A stretch of 36,418 bases of DNA from the NCBI GenBank assembly GCA_009921265.1, contig RFYV01000031.1, forward strand, positions 1 through 36,418, written 5' to 3'. Of the stretch, positions 8,243 through 17,751 are shown piece by piece. This DNA is from Betaproteobacteria bacterium. GTDB taxonomy: Bacteria > Pseudomonadota > Gammaproteobacteria > Burkholderiales > Burkholderiaceae_C. The translations under genes were made by a program, and so were the position numbers. Under the pieces are notes generated by a model. That model did not search any database, was not told where the DNA came from, and saw only the letters and a list, made by a program, of their open reading frames with translations. Position 1 is the stretch's first letter, and each line of letters opens with the position of its first letter.

Positions 8243-9670
8243 ATGAGTAAACAATTTGACGTCATCGTCATCGGCGGTGGACCTGGTGGATATATTGCAG
8301 CGATTCGTGCCGCTCAACTGGGCTTTCAAACAGCCTGCATTGATGCATGGAAAAATACGGCGGGCGGTCCTTCGCTAGGCGGCACCTGTACCAATGTGGG
8401 TTGCATTCCTTCTAAGGCTTTGTTGCAATCGTCGGAACACTTTGATCACGCCAACCATCATTTTGAAGATCACGGCATTTCGGTCAAAGGCATCAACATG
8501 GATATCAAAAAAATGTTGGCGCGTAAAGACACGGTCGTGAAACAAAATAACGATGGGATTTTGTATTTATTCAAAAAAAATAAAATTACTTTTTTCCATG
8601 GAACTGGATCATTCGTCCAGGCTGTTGATGGTGCCTATCAAATTCAAGTCAATGACGCAACGAACGAAACCATCACGGGCAAACACATCGTTGTTGCAAC
8701 GGGTTCTAGTGCACGCGCGTTGCCTGGCACACCCTTTGATGAAGTTAATATTTTGTCAAACGACGGCGCACTCAAAATTGATCACGTGCCCTCTCGATTG
8801 GGTTTGATTGGATCAGGTGTGATTGGTCTGGAGATGGGATCGGTTTGGCACAGATTGGGCTCTGAAGTTACCATTCTTGAAGGATTGCCAACATTTTTGG
8901 GTGCAGTTGACGAACAAATTGCCAAAGAAGCAAAAAAATCTTTTGACAAACAAGGCCTCAAAATTCAATTAGGCATCACAGTTGGAGAAATTAAAAACTC
9001 CAAAAAAGGTGTTTCAGTTACGTATAAAAACGCCAAAGGTGAATATCAACTGTTGGACGTCGACAAGTTGATTATTTCTATTGGTCGAGTTCCCAACACC
9101 GACGGTCTTCACGCAGACAAAATTGGATTAAAACTCGACGAGCGCGGCGCCATCGTCGTTAACGACGAGTGCAAAACTAATTTGCCCAATGTGTGGGCGG
9201 TGGGTGACGTGGTGCGTGGCCCTATGTTGGCTCACAAGGCAGAAGAAGAGGGCGTTGCTGTTGCAGAGCGTATCGCAGGACAACACGGTCACGTCAATTT
9301 CAACACCATTCCTTGGGTCATCTACACCAGTCCAGAAATTGCGTGGGTTGGAAAAACCGAACAGCAACTCAAAGAACAAGGTATTGCTTACAAAGCGGGT
9401 ACTTTTCCGTTTCTTGCCAACGGTCGCGCTCGCGCATTAGGCGACACCACTGGCATGGTCAAGTTTTTGGCTGACGCAATAACCGACGAAATTTTGGGCG
9501 TGCACATTGTAGGGCCGATGGCCAGTGAACTCATTTCTGAAGCTGTTGTAGCCATGGAATTTAAAGCCAGCGCAGAAGACATTGCGAGAATTTGTCACGC
9601 ACATCCCAGCTTGAGTGAAGCCACAAAAGAAGCCGCATTGGCTGTCGATAAACGCACACTCAACTTTTGA
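8243..9670 (+). CDS. lpdA: Dihydrolipoyl dehydrogenase (E3) of 2-oxoglutarate dehydrogenase
   Basis: A complete 475-residue E3 flavoprotein. It has the FAD-binding GGGPGGY (11-17), the redox disulfide Cys49/Cys54 in [13 protein letters not shown], an NAD-binding Rossmann segment near residue 190 ([14 protein letters not shown]), the second FAD site [15 protein letters not shown], and the active-site His454 and Glu459 in HAHPSLSE. It completes the E1-E2-E3 set and presumably serves this complex. It is clearly different in sequence from the partial E3 at the left edge, so the genome carries at least two E3 genes. No Shine-Dalgarno sequence is evident before the ATG, so translation may depend on the upstream gene. 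Confidence 0.95.
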   Translation: MSKQFDVIVIGGGPGGYIAAIRAAQLGFQTACIDAWKNTAGGPSLGGTCTNVGCIPSKALLQSSEHFDHANHHFEDHGISVKGINMDIKKMLARKDTVVKQNNDGILYLFKKNKITFFHGTGSFVQAVDGAYQIQVNDATNETITGKHIVVATGSSARALPGTPFDEVNILSNDGALKIDHVPSRLGLIGSGVIGLEMGSVWHRLGSEVTILEGLPTFLGAVDEQIAKEAKKSFDKQGLKIQLGITVGEIKNSKKGVSVTYKNAKGEYQLLDVDKLIISIGRVPNTDGLHADKIGLKLDERGAIVVNDECKTNLPNVWAVGDVVRGPMLAHKAEEEGVAVAERIAGQHGHVNFNTIPWVIYTSPEIAWVGKTEQQLKEQGIAYKAGTFPFLANGRARALGDTTGMVKFLADAITDEILGVHIVGPMASELISEAVVAMEFKASAEDIARICHAHPSLSEATKEAALAVDKRTLNF

Positions 9671-9705
9671 TCACCGCTGGTCTTTGGCTTTTATTTTTTG
9701 ATGTG

Positions 9706-9734
9706 TTTACATTCGAATTGGTTTTGAATAAAAT
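9706..9734 (+). promoter_or_regulatory. Sigma70-type promoter for zapE and downstream genes
   Basis: TTTACA (9706-9711) and TAAAAT (9729-9734) are separated by exactly 17 bases, giving ten of twelve consensus positions. A transcription start near 9741 would give a short leader before the ATG at 9763. It lies in the 92-bp gap after the odhL gene and implies a transcript separate from the 2-oxoglutarate dehydrogenase operon. Confidence 0.6.
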
Positions 9735-9762
9735 CTCTGCATAGGCGATATAGTTACGCATC

Positions 9763-10860
9763 ATGTTCGTTCTCCAAGCCTATCATGCTGAAATCAAAAA
9801 ACGCGGTTATCAAAGCGATGCTGCGCAACTCAACGCCGTCGCCGCTTTGCAAAGGTGCGCCGACGATTGGTCTGTCTATAAAAAAAAACGATCCAACAAA
9901 ATAAAAAAAATTATCAATCATTTACCTGTACCCAAAGGTGTTTATTTGTGGGGCGGTGTGGGCCGTGGCAAAAGTTTTTTAATGGATTGTTTTTATCAAT
10001 CCGTTCCTATTCAAAGAAAAACGCGATTGCATTTTCATGAATTCATGCGAGAAGTTCATCGCGAGTTGCGTGATTTGCAAGGCACCGTCAATCCACTCGA
10101 CGAATTGGCGCGCAGAATTTCTAAGCGATTCAAACTCATTTGCTTTGATGAATTTCATGTGGCTGATATCACAGACGCCATGATTTTGCATCGACTGCTC
10201 AGCGCACTTTATGCCAACGAGGTGGGTCTTATCACCACATCCAACTTCAGGCCCGATTTACTTTATCCCGATGGTTTGCACAGAGATCGCATATTGCCTG
10301 CCATCGATTTGCTAAATCAAACCATGGATGTGGTTCAGGTTGATGCGGGCGTTGATTACAGACTTCAAACGCTCGAGCAGGCGCAACTCTATCAAACGCC
10401 GCTAAGCCAAGAAGTCGAAGCGCAAATGAACGCAACGTTTACCAAGCTTGCAGAAGCGGTCGATGAGTCTCCAACTCTTCAAATCGATTCTCGACAATTT
10501 CAAGCGATTCGTCGTGCGGGCGGCATAGTTTGGTTTGATTTTCAGGTGTTGTGCGCTGGCCTGCGGTCTCAAAATGATTACCTTGAAATTGCAGCGCAAT
10601 TTCATACGGTGTTCCTGAGCAACGTACCCAAAATGAACGAGTCAATGGCGTCACCCGCTCGCCGCTTTACTTTGCTCATCGATGTTTTGTACGATAGGCA
10701 CATTAAATTAATTATTTCAGCCGAGGTGACACCAGAACAGTTATATACCCAGGGTCCACTTTCTCATGAGTTCCCTCGTACTGTATCTCGACTCAAAGAA
10801 ATGCAATCCGCCGAATTTTTGTCCCTTCAGCGTCGTCATGTTGATACGGGCCTCACATGA
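9763..10860 (+). CDS. zapE: AFG1-family ATPase, cell division protein ZapE
   Basis: A 365-residue AFG1/LACE1-type AAA+ ATPase. Walker A is WGGVGRGKS (63-71), Walker B is LICFDEFHV (125-133, with Asp129 and Glu130), and the sensor region TSNFRPDLLYPDGL follows the family pattern. In Escherichia coli the homologue ZapE associates with the Z ring and destabilises FtsZ polymers; related mitochondrial proteins act in protein quality control. Length and motif order match the bacterial family. Position directly after the 2-oxoglutarate dehydrogenase genes is, as far as I recall, common in Burkholderiales. The stop codon overlaps the next start (ATGA at 10857). Confidence 0.9.
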   Translation: MFVLQAYHAEIKKRGYQSDAAQLNAVAALQRCADDWSVYKKKRSNKIKKIINHLPVPKGVYLWGGVGRGKSFLMDCFYQSVPIQRKTRLHFHEFMREVHRELRDLQGTVNPLDELARRISKRFKLICFDEFHVADITDAMILHRLLSALYANEVGLITTSNFRPDLLYPDGLHRDRILPAIDLLNQTMDVVQVDAGVDYRLQTLEQAQLYQTPLSQEVEAQMNATFTKLAEAVDESPTLQIDSRQFQAIRRAGGIVWFDFQVLCAGLRSQNDYLEIAAQFHTVFLSNVPKMNESMASPARRFTLLIDVLYDRHIKLIISAEVTPEQLYTQGPLSHEFPRTVSRLKEMQSAEFLSLQRRHVDTGLT

Positions 10861-11546
10861 TTAGATCAATCTTTTTTGCTTGTATATTTTTACTCGTGCC
10901 ACTTTTTACCTTGGCGCAAACACAAGCTGAATCTACATCACTCGATCCCCAAATCATCAAAGGCATCGACGTTACCCAAGAAAGAAAAAAATTAGAGCAG
11001 CAAAAAATGCATACCAATGATTTATTTAAAAATGAAACCAAAATTTGTTACTCTAAATTTGCCGTCAACGATTGCAAAGCAACAGCCAAGCAAAAAAATA
11101 TTACAACCCTCAACGAAATCAGACGTCAAGAAATTATTCTCAACGACATAGAGCGTAAGAAAAAAGCGGGAGATGCGATTGATCGATACGAAGAAATAAT
11201 GTCTTTCGAAAAAGCACTCGAAAATGAAAAAAATCGTCAAAAATTATTAGACGCTCAATACGAGAGAGAGCAAAATTTAAAGAAGAAACAAGAAGACGCT
11301 GAAAAAAAGAAGCAAGACGAGTCTAGCAATATTCAAAATAAAAATGCACAAATCAAATCCGTTCAGGACAAGGAAGCCAATCAAGATCAAAAAATAAACA
11401 ACGCAGGCTCTGAAAGGTCCAAATACGAAAAAAAGCTTTTAGACGCTCAAGAACACAAAAAATCCGTTTTAGATAGAAACGCCAGTCGTAGAGACACGCC
11501 CTCTGACCCTCTACCCATACCGGGTCAGCCGACAAAGTCGCCCTAA
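10857..11546 (+). CDS. Secreted coiled-coil protein of unknown function
   Basis: I do not recognise a named family. The 229-residue product has a signal peptide (about 1-20, TLAQTQA cleavage region) and a conserved-looking core with two cysteines, Cys64 and Cys73, in ICYSKFAVNDC. A long charged alpha-helical stretch (about 40-205, rich in Lys, Glu, Gln and Asn, with coiled-coil-like spacing) and a Pro-rich tail follow. Cys64 and Cys73 could form a periplasmic disulfide. I have a loose memory of similar short secreted proteins with a CYxxFAVNxC segment in other Burkholderiales, but this needs a search. It overlaps zapE by 4 bp and lies 2 bp before the helicase gene, so it is probably co-transcribed with both. 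The region is AT-rich with long A-runs. Confidence 0.65.
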   Translation: MIRSIFFACIFLLVPLFTLAQTQAESTSLDPQIIKGIDVTQERKKLEQQKMHTNDLFKNETKICYSKFAVNDCKATAKQKNITTLNEIRRQEIILNDIERKKKAGDAIDRYEEIMSFEKALENEKNRQKLLDAQYEREQNLKKKQEDAEKKKQDESSNIQNKNAQIKSVQDKEANQDQKINNAGSERSKYEKKLLDAQEHKKSVLDRNASRRDTPSDPLPIPGQPTKSP

Positions 11547-11548
11547 AA

Positions 11549-13597
11549 ATGTCCGACTATTCTCAACTCCAAAAAATGGTCCTCGAAGTTTTTAATTCTT
11601 CAGGCCCTTTAGCTCGCTCTACCGAACAATTCAAACCCAGAGATGGTCAAACGCAAATGGCATTGGCAGTGGCCAAACTTGTCGAAGAGGGCGGATCGTT
11701 GGTTGTAGAAGCAGGCACGGGTGTGGGCAAAACCTATGCGTATCTGGTTCCCGCCTTATTAAGCGGCGAAAGAATCTTGCTCTCAACCGCCACCAAAACA
11801 TTACAAGATCAATTATTTTCTAGAGACCTACCCAAACTGCTCGAAGTGCTCAATTTGCCGCTTCGAACCGCACTCCTTAAAGGTCGTTCCAGTTATTTGT
11901 GTCAGCATCGTCTCGATTTAGTTCATGAACAAACCATGCTGGCTGATCGAAGTGCTGTTGATCTTTTAGTCAAAGTAAAAAAATGGGCACCTCAAACTAC
12001 AACGGGCGATTTGTCTGATTTGCCAGGCCTTGATGAACGATCGTCTCTCATTCCCTACATCACATCATCGCGCGACAACTGTATGGGTTCCGAGTGCAGC
12101 TTTTGGCGAGAGTGTCATGTCAATCAAGTCAGACGCGAGGCCATGGCCGCTGACATTGTGGTGATCAATCACCATTTGTTTTTTGCAGATTTAGTGGTGC
12201 GCGAATCGGGTATGGCCGAAATTTTACCCAGCGTTCGTGTTGTTATTTTTGATGAGGCACATCAACTTAATGAAACGGGCACACAGTTTTTAGGTCAGCA
12301 AATCACAACAGGGCAGTTGCTTGATTTCACCCACGACCTATTGGCCGCAGGAATCCAATTGGCCAAAGGTCTTGCCGATTGGACAGCCATTGCTTCGCAA
12401 GTCGAATTGGCCACACGAGATCTGCGATTAACCATTGGCAAGCATCCCAACTCCACCAAACTCAAATGGGTCGATGAAATACCTGAAGGCATTCATGATG
12501 ACTCATGGAACTCATCTTGGGACGCGCTTGTATTCGCCATCGAACAAGCAATGACGCATCTTGAAAATGTTTTAGAAATCGCGCCAGATTTTGAAAAATT
12601 ACAAGCAAGAGCCACAGAGGTTTTAAACACCATTTCATTTTTTAGAAAACCCTGCGAATTGGGTCAGGTGCGATGGGTTGATGTCACCAGTCAAGCTCGC
12701 TTCGTACAATCACCATTGGATATTGCGCAGGTTGTTCAATCCCGAATGATCCAAACAGAATTTGTTGGCAGTGATGAAGGTCAAACCGCAAACACTACAA
12801 CCAATTTGCCAAGAAGTTGGATTTTTACTTCTGCTACTTTAGGTACAGACGATCAATTGAGTTGGTTCACACAACCCTGTGGTTTATCTCAATCGACCAT
12901 ACTCAAAGTTGATAGTCCATTCGATTACGGACAACAAGCTTTTTACTACGTGCCTGCAGATATGGTCGAGCCCAAAAGCCCATTGCATTCCGAGCAAGTA
13001 GCAGTGTTGTCACAGCAAGTGGCTCGCGCATTAGGCGGTCGAACACTGGTACTCACAACAACACTCAGAGCGCTCACCGCTATTTCCGATATTTTGAAAG
13101 AAGATTTAGATCAGCCCAACGACCCAGAGGTGCTGTATCAAGGTCAATACCCCAAGAGATACCTCATGGATCGATTCAGGCAGGCGATAGAGCCGCAACA
13201 GCGAGGTTGTGTGCTTGTTGCGTCTGCCAGTTTTTGGGAGGGCATTGATGTGCCTGGTGAAGCCTTGCAAGCCGTTATCATTGATAAATTGCCTTTTCCT
13301 CCACCTGGAGACCCGATGGTCGAGGCTCGTTCGCAGCGTTTAACCAGTTTAGGAAAAAGCCCATTTAATGATTACGCCATGCCTGAGGCCGCTATTTCTC
13401 TTAAGCAGGGTGCTGGCCGACTCATTAGGCGCGAGACCGATCACGGTGCGCTCATTATTTGCGATAAGCGCTTAATCACAACCGGATATGGGAAAAGACT
13501 TTTGTCTGGTTTGCCGCCGATGCGCCGCATTCAAACTCGAGTTGAATTTGATGCGGCTATTCAAGAACTTACCAAATTCGATACCAAGGTTTTTTAA
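11549..13597 (+). CDS. DinG/YoaA-type Fe-S superfamily 2 DNA helicase
   Basis: A 682-residue XPD-like helicase. Walker A is EAGTGVGKT (54-62). Four cysteines placed to bind a 4Fe-4S cluster follow: Cys118, Cys178, Cys183 and Cys189 (LCQHR, then CMGSECSFWREC). The DEAH box is FDEAH (234-238). The C-terminal motifs are WEGIDVPG and QGAGRLIRR (motif VI). Such 5'-3' helicases unwind D-loops, R-loops or damaged forks; YoaA is implicated in replication-fork repair. The length is nearer YoaA than E. coli DinG (about 716), and no exonuclease domain is present. The 3' end overlaps the 3' end of convergent bamD by 29 bp. Confidence 0.88.
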   Translation: MSDYSQLQKMVLEVFNSSGPLARSTEQFKPRDGQTQMALAVAKLVEEGGSLVVEAGTGVGKTYAYLVPALLSGERILLSTATKTLQDQLFSRDLPKLLEVLNLPLRTALLKGRSSYLCQHRLDLVHEQTMLADRSAVDLLVKVKKWAPQTTTGDLSDLPGLDERSSLIPYITSSRDNCMGSECSFWRECHVNQVRREAMAADIVVINHHLFFADLVVRESGMAEILPSVRVVIFDEAHQLNETGTQFLGQQITTGQLLDFTHDLLAAGIQLAKGLADWTAIASQVELATRDLRLTIGKHPNSTKLKWVDEIPEGIHDDSWNSSWDALVFAIEQAMTHLENVLEIAPDFEKLQARATEVLNTISFFRKPCELGQVRWVDVTSQARFVQSPLDIAQVVQSRMIQTEFVGSDEGQTANTTTNLPRSWIFTSATLGTDDQLSWFTQPCGLSQSTILKVDSPFDYGQQAFYYVPADMVEPKSPLHSEQVAVLSQQVARALGGRTLVLTTTLRALTAISDILKEDLDQPNDPEVLYQGQYPKRYLMDRFRQAIEPQQRGCVLVASASFWEGIDVPGEALQAVIIDKLPFPPPGDPMVEARSQRLTSLGKSPFNDYAMPEAAISLKQGAGRLIRRETDHGALIICDKRLITTGYGKRLLSGLPPMRRIQTRVEFDAAIQELTKFDTKVF

Positions 13598-14378
13598 TTT
13601 CGTCCGTTCCAAGTTTAGGCAATGTAGGTGCAGGCACTTTTTTATCTTTGCCATAGGTGGAATCAAAGACGCGTTGGATATCATTTTTTAATTGCGTCAA
13701 ACCCAATGCTTCATAAGATTTAATTAATATTTTTAAAGCTTCTTCATTGGAAGGTACATCCGGATATTCGGCGATCGTGCTTTGGGCACGATTGATCGCT
13801 GCAACATAAGCACCTTTTTTAAAATAAAAATCAGCAACTTTGATTTCTGATCTTGAGAGGTTATTCAAAATAAATTGCATCCGCATTTTTGCATCTTCTG
13901 AATACTTCGAATTGGGAAAACGCGCAACCAATTCTTTGAACGCAGCAAATGCATCTTTGGCGGCCATTTGATCGCGTTCAGAAATATCTTGTGAGACGAT
14001 GCTCGAAAAAAATCCTGAATCATCGTTGAAATTCACGATCCCTTTTAGAAAGTATGCATAGTCGAGTGCAGGGCTGGCGGGATTTAATTTAATGAATCGA
14101 TCCAAAGTTGCGGTTGCCAAGATGGGTTCATCATTTTTATATTGCGCATAGGCTTTTTCGAGTTGGGCTTGTTGACCTAAAACCGTACCCGTTGCGCGGC
14201 CTTCTAACTTTTCATACAAACCGACGGCTTTATCGTATTTGAGATTGTCCATTTGCTCGCGCGCTTCAGCGTAGATTTTTTCTGGTGTCCATCCTGCCGT
14301 TTGGTCTTTTTCGTCCAAAGAGCAACCCGCGATGATGAGAGAAATGCAAACAACAGATAATCGGAAGATCCTATGCAC
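13569..14378 (-). CDS. bamD: Outer-membrane assembly lipoprotein BamD
   Basis: BamD is an essential lipoprotein of the BAM complex, which inserts beta-barrel proteins into the outer membrane. The start chosen is the GTG at 14378, giving MHRIFRLSVV and a lipobox LIIAGC with the lipidated Cys19; an ATG 45 bases upstream (14423) would add a charged 15-residue extension unlikely in a signal peptide and would run into rluD. AAAGGG lies 6 bases before the GTG. The mature part (269-residue precursor) is helical with tetratricopeptide repeats (AREQMDNLKYDKAV, then FAAFKELVARFPNSKY), as in BamD/ComL/YfiO. Divergence from rluD is also seen in E. coli. BamB lies further along in the same window. Confidence 0.92.
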   Translation of the reverse strand: MHRIFRLSVVCISLIIAGCSLDEKDQTAGWTPEKIYAEAREQMDNLKYDKAVGLYEKLEGRATGTVLGQQAQLEKAYAQYKNDEPILATATLDRFIKLNPASPALDYAYFLKGIVNFNDDSGFFSSIVSQDISERDQMAAKDAFAAFKELVARFPNSKYSEDAKMRMQFILNNLSRSEIKVADFYFKKGAYVAAINRAQSTIAEYPDVPSNEEALKILIKSYEALGLTQLKNDIQRVFDSTYGKDKKVPAPTLPKLGTDEIKKPWYRIW

Positions 14379-14425
14379 GGCAAACCCTTTTCTTTTAAAA
14401 ACAAACCTTGGCTCTATTATCAACT

Positions 14426-15412
14426 ATGAAAGATCAAACGCTTGAAGACGAAGATTTTTCGATGGCGTCGGTCGACACCGAGGTTGAGCGACGAAAATTG
14501 TCCGTTCCCATTTCGATGCACGGCCAACGGCTCGATCGCTTTTTAGCCGACTCTATTTATGAATTTTCACGCAGTTATTTGCAACATCTGATGAGTCTTG
14601 GGTACGTCAAACTACAGAGTGACAAGCCCATTCTGAAGGCCTCATACCGAGTGAAGGCAGGCGAAGAATACCAAATTGAGCTTTTCCCTACCGATGAGTC
14701 CAATGCTTTTGTTCCACAACCCATTCCCATTGACATCGTCTTTGAGGACGAATCAATTTGGGTCATTCATAAGCCTGCGGGCCTGGTGGTCCATCCTGCG
14801 CCAGGAAATTGGAGTGGAACCTTGCTCAACGGTTTATTGGCTCTTGACAGCCGAGCGTTGAGCGTTCCAAGGGCGGGCATCGTTCACCGATTGGATAAAG
14901 ATACCAGCGGTTTGATGGTTGTGGCACGTACCCGTCAAGCGATGGACGCCTTAGTCGATATGATTGCCCAGAGAGAAATAAAGCGGGAGTATCTTGCTAT
15001 CGGACACCGAAGTTGGAGCGGACCACAAGTGCGCGAAATCCAATTGCCAATTGGCAGGGATCCCAAAAATCGAATTCGCATGGCGGTGGTCGACTTATCC
15101 AAAAATTCAGGCAAAGAGGCGCACACCACGCTTAGTTGCTTAGACACTCAAGCCGAGGGTTGTTTGGTTCATTGCCAGTTGCACACGGGCAGAACCCATC
15201 AAATCAGGGTTCACATGGCTGCCATTGGGCATCCCCTTTTGGGAGATGTTATCTATGGAGGCAAGCCCTTAGAAGGCATCGGTGGACAAGCCTTACATGC
15301 CTTTCGATTGAGTTTTTCTCACCCTTTTACCCACAAATACTTGAGTTTTAAGCTCGATTTGCCGACTGATATCCAAAATGGATTGAGGCTGTGGGGCCTC
15401 AGTTACAATTAG
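14426..15412 (+). CDS. rluD: 23S rRNA pseudouridine synthase RluD
   Basis: RluD makes pseudouridines 1911, 1915 and 1917 in helix 69 of 23S rRNA (E. coli numbering). The product is about 328 residues: an acidic N-terminal extension, an S4 RNA-binding domain (QRLDRFLADSIYEFSRSYLQHL), and the catalytic domain with HRLDKDTSGLMVVA, where the Asp of RLD (about residue 157) is the nucleophile. RTHQIRVHMA near the C-terminus is also typical. The start is uncertain: ATG at 14426 is used here, but a TATTAT at 14415-14420 that could be the -10 element would place the transcript start at or after it, favouring the in-frame ATG at 14462 (MASVDTEVER). Only 47 bp separate it from the divergent bamD start. 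The usual follower pgeF is absent; scpB comes next. Confidence 0.9.
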   Translation: MKDQTLEDEDFSMASVDTEVERRKLSVPISMHGQRLDRFLADSIYEFSRSYLQHLMSLGYVKLQSDKPILKASYRVKAGEEYQIELFPTDESNAFVPQPIPIDIVFEDESIWVIHKPAGLVVHPAPGNWSGTLLNGLLALDSRALSVPRAGIVHRLDKDTSGLMVVARTRQAMDALVDMIAQREIKREYLAIGHRSWSGPQVREIQLPIGRDPKNRIRMAVVDLSKNSGKEAHTTLSCLDTQAEGCLVHCQLHTGRTHQIRVHMAAIGHPLLGDVIYGGKPLEGIGGQALHAFRLSFSHPFTHKYLSFKLDLPTDIQNGLRLWGLSYN

Positions 15413-15492
15413 AACGCAGGGTAAAACCGATGTTTTCAAGCGATTGGACATCTCCCTTTCCTCAATTTTAGAGTTTGACACGGAAATAAAAC

Positions 15493-16161
15493 ATGAATAC
15501 GGCGGATGCCAAACGTATCCTTGAAACAGCATTGATTTGTTCTCATCAACCGATGAATCTTCGAGATTTGCAAACACTTTTCAATGATGATATGGGCGTT
15601 GATACGATCAAAACCTTGCTGGAATCCCTGCAGTTGGATTGGACAACCAAGGGCGTTCAATTGGTTCAAGTTGCAACGGGTTGGCGCTTTCAAAGTCGTC
15701 CCGAAATGCGCGAGTACTTAGATCGATTACACCCCGAAAAACCACCTAAATACAGTCGCGCTGTCATGGAAACATTGGCCATCATTGCCTACCGCCAGCC
15801 CGTTACTCGGGGTGATATGGAAGATATTCGCGGTGTCACCATCAATTCGTTGATCATCAAACAATTAGAAGACCGTGGATGGGTTGAAGTGATTGGTCAT
15901 CGCGAAACCGTCGGCAGGCCTGGTCTGTATGCAACCACCAAACAATTTTTAGATGATTTAGGTCTTACTTCTCTAGAGCAGTTGCCACCAATGGATACAG
16001 AAATGGGCGCGCTCGAAGAGAACTTCATGCCATTACAAAACGCAATCGATGTCAATCAACTCACCATGGCTTTGGAGACCGAACCGGAGACTGTAGATGA
16101 GACCTTCACTGAAGAACAAGGGCCTACCCCGCTACATGATGACATCCCCACGAGCCACTGA
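15493..16161 (+). CDS. scpB: Segregation and condensation protein ScpB
   Basis: ScpB is the winged-helix kite subunit that, with ScpA and SMC, organises and segregates the chromosome. The 222-residue product shows the conserved core [35 protein letters not shown] and [19 protein letters not shown], all typical. The last 60 residues are acidic and poorly conserved. GGAAA lies 8 bases before the ATG. No scpA is in the window. The 3' end overlaps rluB by about 26 bp, so the two are likely translationally coupled; scpB-rluB adjacency is common in bacteria. Confidence 0.92.
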   Translation: MNTADAKRILETALICSHQPMNLRDLQTLFNDDMGVDTIKTLLESLQLDWTTKGVQLVQVATGWRFQSRPEMREYLDRLHPEKPPKYSRAVMETLAIIAYRQPVTRGDMEDIRGVTINSLIIKQLEDRGWVEVIGHRETVGRPGLYATTKQFLDDLGLTSLEQLPPMDTEMGALEENFMPLQNAIDVNQLTMALETEPETVDETFTEEQGPTPLHDDIPTSH

Positions 16162-17170
16162 ACCCAACAAAAGTATTCCAGAAGATCCATTGCAAGCCAG
16201 CCATGCTGAGTCTGGCGATATTGATTTTGACGATATTGTTGCTGGCGTCTTTGATGAGCCATTAGATCCCATACAACTTCAAGCACCTAAGCGTGTTTTA
16301 TTACCGCAAACCGATACGCCCAAATTACACAAAGTTTTAGCTCAAGCAGGTTTGGGCTCGCGCGTTGACATGGAAAAATTAATTGCCGAGGGGCGCGTGA
16401 GCGTCAATCAAGAAGTGGCGCATGTGGGTCAACGCATTCAATACGGCGATCAAATCAAGGTCAACGGCAAACCCGTTCAAGTCAGAATTGCACTTTCTGC
16501 ACCGCGCGTCATTGCGTATCACAAGCCTGCAGGTGAAATCGTCTCACACGATGACCCGCAAAACAGACCCACCGTATTTAGAAAATTACCCAGGGTCTAT
16601 CATGGCAAATGGCAATCTGTGGGTCGCCTCGATCTCAACACCGAGGGCTTGCTTTTATTCACCGATTCAGGCGAGTTGGCCAATCAATTGATGCATCCGC
16701 GCTTTGGCTTAGAGCGTGAATACGCGGTGCGTGTTTTAGGCGCACTAAGCAACGAAGAAAAAAAGAAGCTGTTGGATGGCGTGCAACTCGAAGACGGACC
16801 CGCACAATTTGCAAGTTTAGAAGACGGTGGCGGTGATGGTGCCAACTGCTGGTACAGAGTTACCATCAACGAAGGGCGCAATCGTGAGGTCAGACGCATG
16901 ATCGAAGCAGTTGGGCATGCGGTCAGCCGATTGATACGCATTCGGTATGGAGCAGTTGCGCTTCCACGTGGCCTTCAACGGGGCGACTGGATGGAGTTGG
17001 GCGAACTCGATATTGCCCAACTTTTAAGAACGGCCTCCAAACCGATCAAAAAAAGTACCCCACTCATTGGGGCCGAAAGCCTTTATCAACAAAGAAAAGA
17101 AGATGCGGCTTCAAAATCCAGAAAAAGAAGCCCTAGAAAAGCGACCGCGCCAAGTCGAAAGTCTCGTTAA
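16136..17170 (+). CDS. rluB: 23S rRNA pseudouridine synthase RluB
   Basis: RluB modifies U2605 of 23S rRNA (E. coli numbering). The product, about 344 residues, has an acidic, probably disordered N-terminal region (about 60 residues), an S4 domain ([14 protein letters not shown] to RVSVNQ), the RsuA/RluB catalytic domain with [15 protein letters not shown] (nucleophile Asp166), the C-terminal motif [15 protein letters not shown], and a strongly basic tail ([18 protein letters not shown]). The start is ambiguous: ATG at 16136 (followed in frame by 16139) is chosen because it limits overlap with scpB; an ATG at 16097 has the better Shine-Dalgarno (GGAG, 8 bases away) but would overlap scpB by 65 bp. 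Confidence 0.88.
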   Translation: MMTSPRATEPNKSIPEDPLQASHAESGDIDFDDIVAGVFDEPLDPIQLQAPKRVLLPQTDTPKLHKVLAQAGLGSRVDMEKLIAEGRVSVNQEVAHVGQRIQYGDQIKVNGKPVQVRIALSAPRVIAYHKPAGEIVSHDDPQNRPTVFRKLPRVYHGKWQSVGRLDLNTEGLLLFTDSGELANQLMHPRFGLEREYAVRVLGALSNEEKKKLLDGVQLEDGPAQFASLEDGGGDGANCWYRVTINEGRNREVRRMIEAVGHAVSRLIRIRYGAVALPRGLQRGDWMELGELDIAQLLRTASKPIKKSTPLIGAESLYQQRKEDAASKSRKRSPRKATAPSRKSR

Positions 17171-17246
17171 ACCTACTTTCAGTTGATAAACCTTGTTTCT
17201 AAGGGTGATGCAGTCCCTTTTTACAGGGGAATTCACTAGTTCAAGC

Positions 17247-17252
17247 TAAAAT
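17247..17252 (+). promoter_or_regulatory. Candidate -10 element for the ndk operon
   Basis: TAAAAT in GCTAAAATAGG matches the string seen upstream of sucA. No good -35 is found at 16-18 bp spacing, so the promoter call is tentative. The predicted start would be near 17259, leaving a leader of about 47 bases containing the hairpin at 17264-17281. Confidence 0.4.
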
Positions 17253-17263
17253 AGGTTGGCTTT

Positions 17264-17281
17264 AGGCCACTGTGGCCTTTT
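17264..17281 (+). promoter_or_regulatory. Leader hairpin with T-run upstream of ndk
   Basis: AGGCCA/TGGCCT (17264-17269 with 17273-17278) closes a three-base loop and is followed by TTT and then CTTC. It resembles a short intrinsic terminator, but it lies between the likely promoter and ndk. It may end read-through from rluB, attenuate ndk, or protect the mRNA 5' end. Confidence 0.4.
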
Positions 17282-17305
17282 CTTCATTCTCAAGGAATTA
17301 TTTCA

Positions 17306-17731
17306 ATGGCAATCGAACGTACTCTTTCCATCATCAAACCAGACGCTATTGCAAAAAATGTCATCGGTCAAATTTATTCGCGCTTTGAGGGCGCTGGTCT
17401 CAAAATCATCGCATCACGCATGGCGCATTTGTCTAAAGCCGAAGCCGAAGCTTTTTATGGGGTTCACAAAGAACGTCCTTTTTTCAATGATTTGGTCAAA
17501 TTCATGATCTCGGGTCCTGTGATGATTCAAGTTCTAGAAGGTGAAAACGCCATTCTCAAAAACCGCGATTTGATGGGCGCAACCGATCCCAAAAAAGCAG
17601 CTGCCGGCACCATCCGTGCTGATTTTGCTGACAGCATCGACGCCAATGCGGTACATGGTTCAGATGCCGCTGAAACAGCCCGTCAAGAAGTCGCGTTCTT
17701 CTTTGCAGGTCTCAACGTTTTCAATCGTTAA
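17306..17731 (+). CDS. ndk: Nucleoside diphosphate kinase
   Basis: Ndk transfers the gamma-phosphate of ATP to nucleoside diphosphates through a phosphohistidine, balancing NTP and dNTP pools in the cytoplasm. The 141-residue product has the standard length; the phosphorylated His117 is in [12 protein letters not shown], and the N-terminus [14 protein letters not shown] is canonical. AAGGA lies 8 bases before the ATG. It heads the run ndk-rlmN-ispG-hisS-yfgM-bamB-der, where gaps are at most about 20 bp. Confidence 0.97.
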   Translation: MAIERTLSIIKPDAIAKNVIGQIYSRFEGAGLKIIASRMAHLSKAEAEAFYGVHKERPFFNDLVKFMISGPVMIQVLEGENAILKNRDLMGATDPKKAAAGTIRADFADSIDANAVHGSDAAETARQEVAFFFAGLNVFNR

Positions 17732-17751
17732 TTTTTAAAAAGCGATTCACC

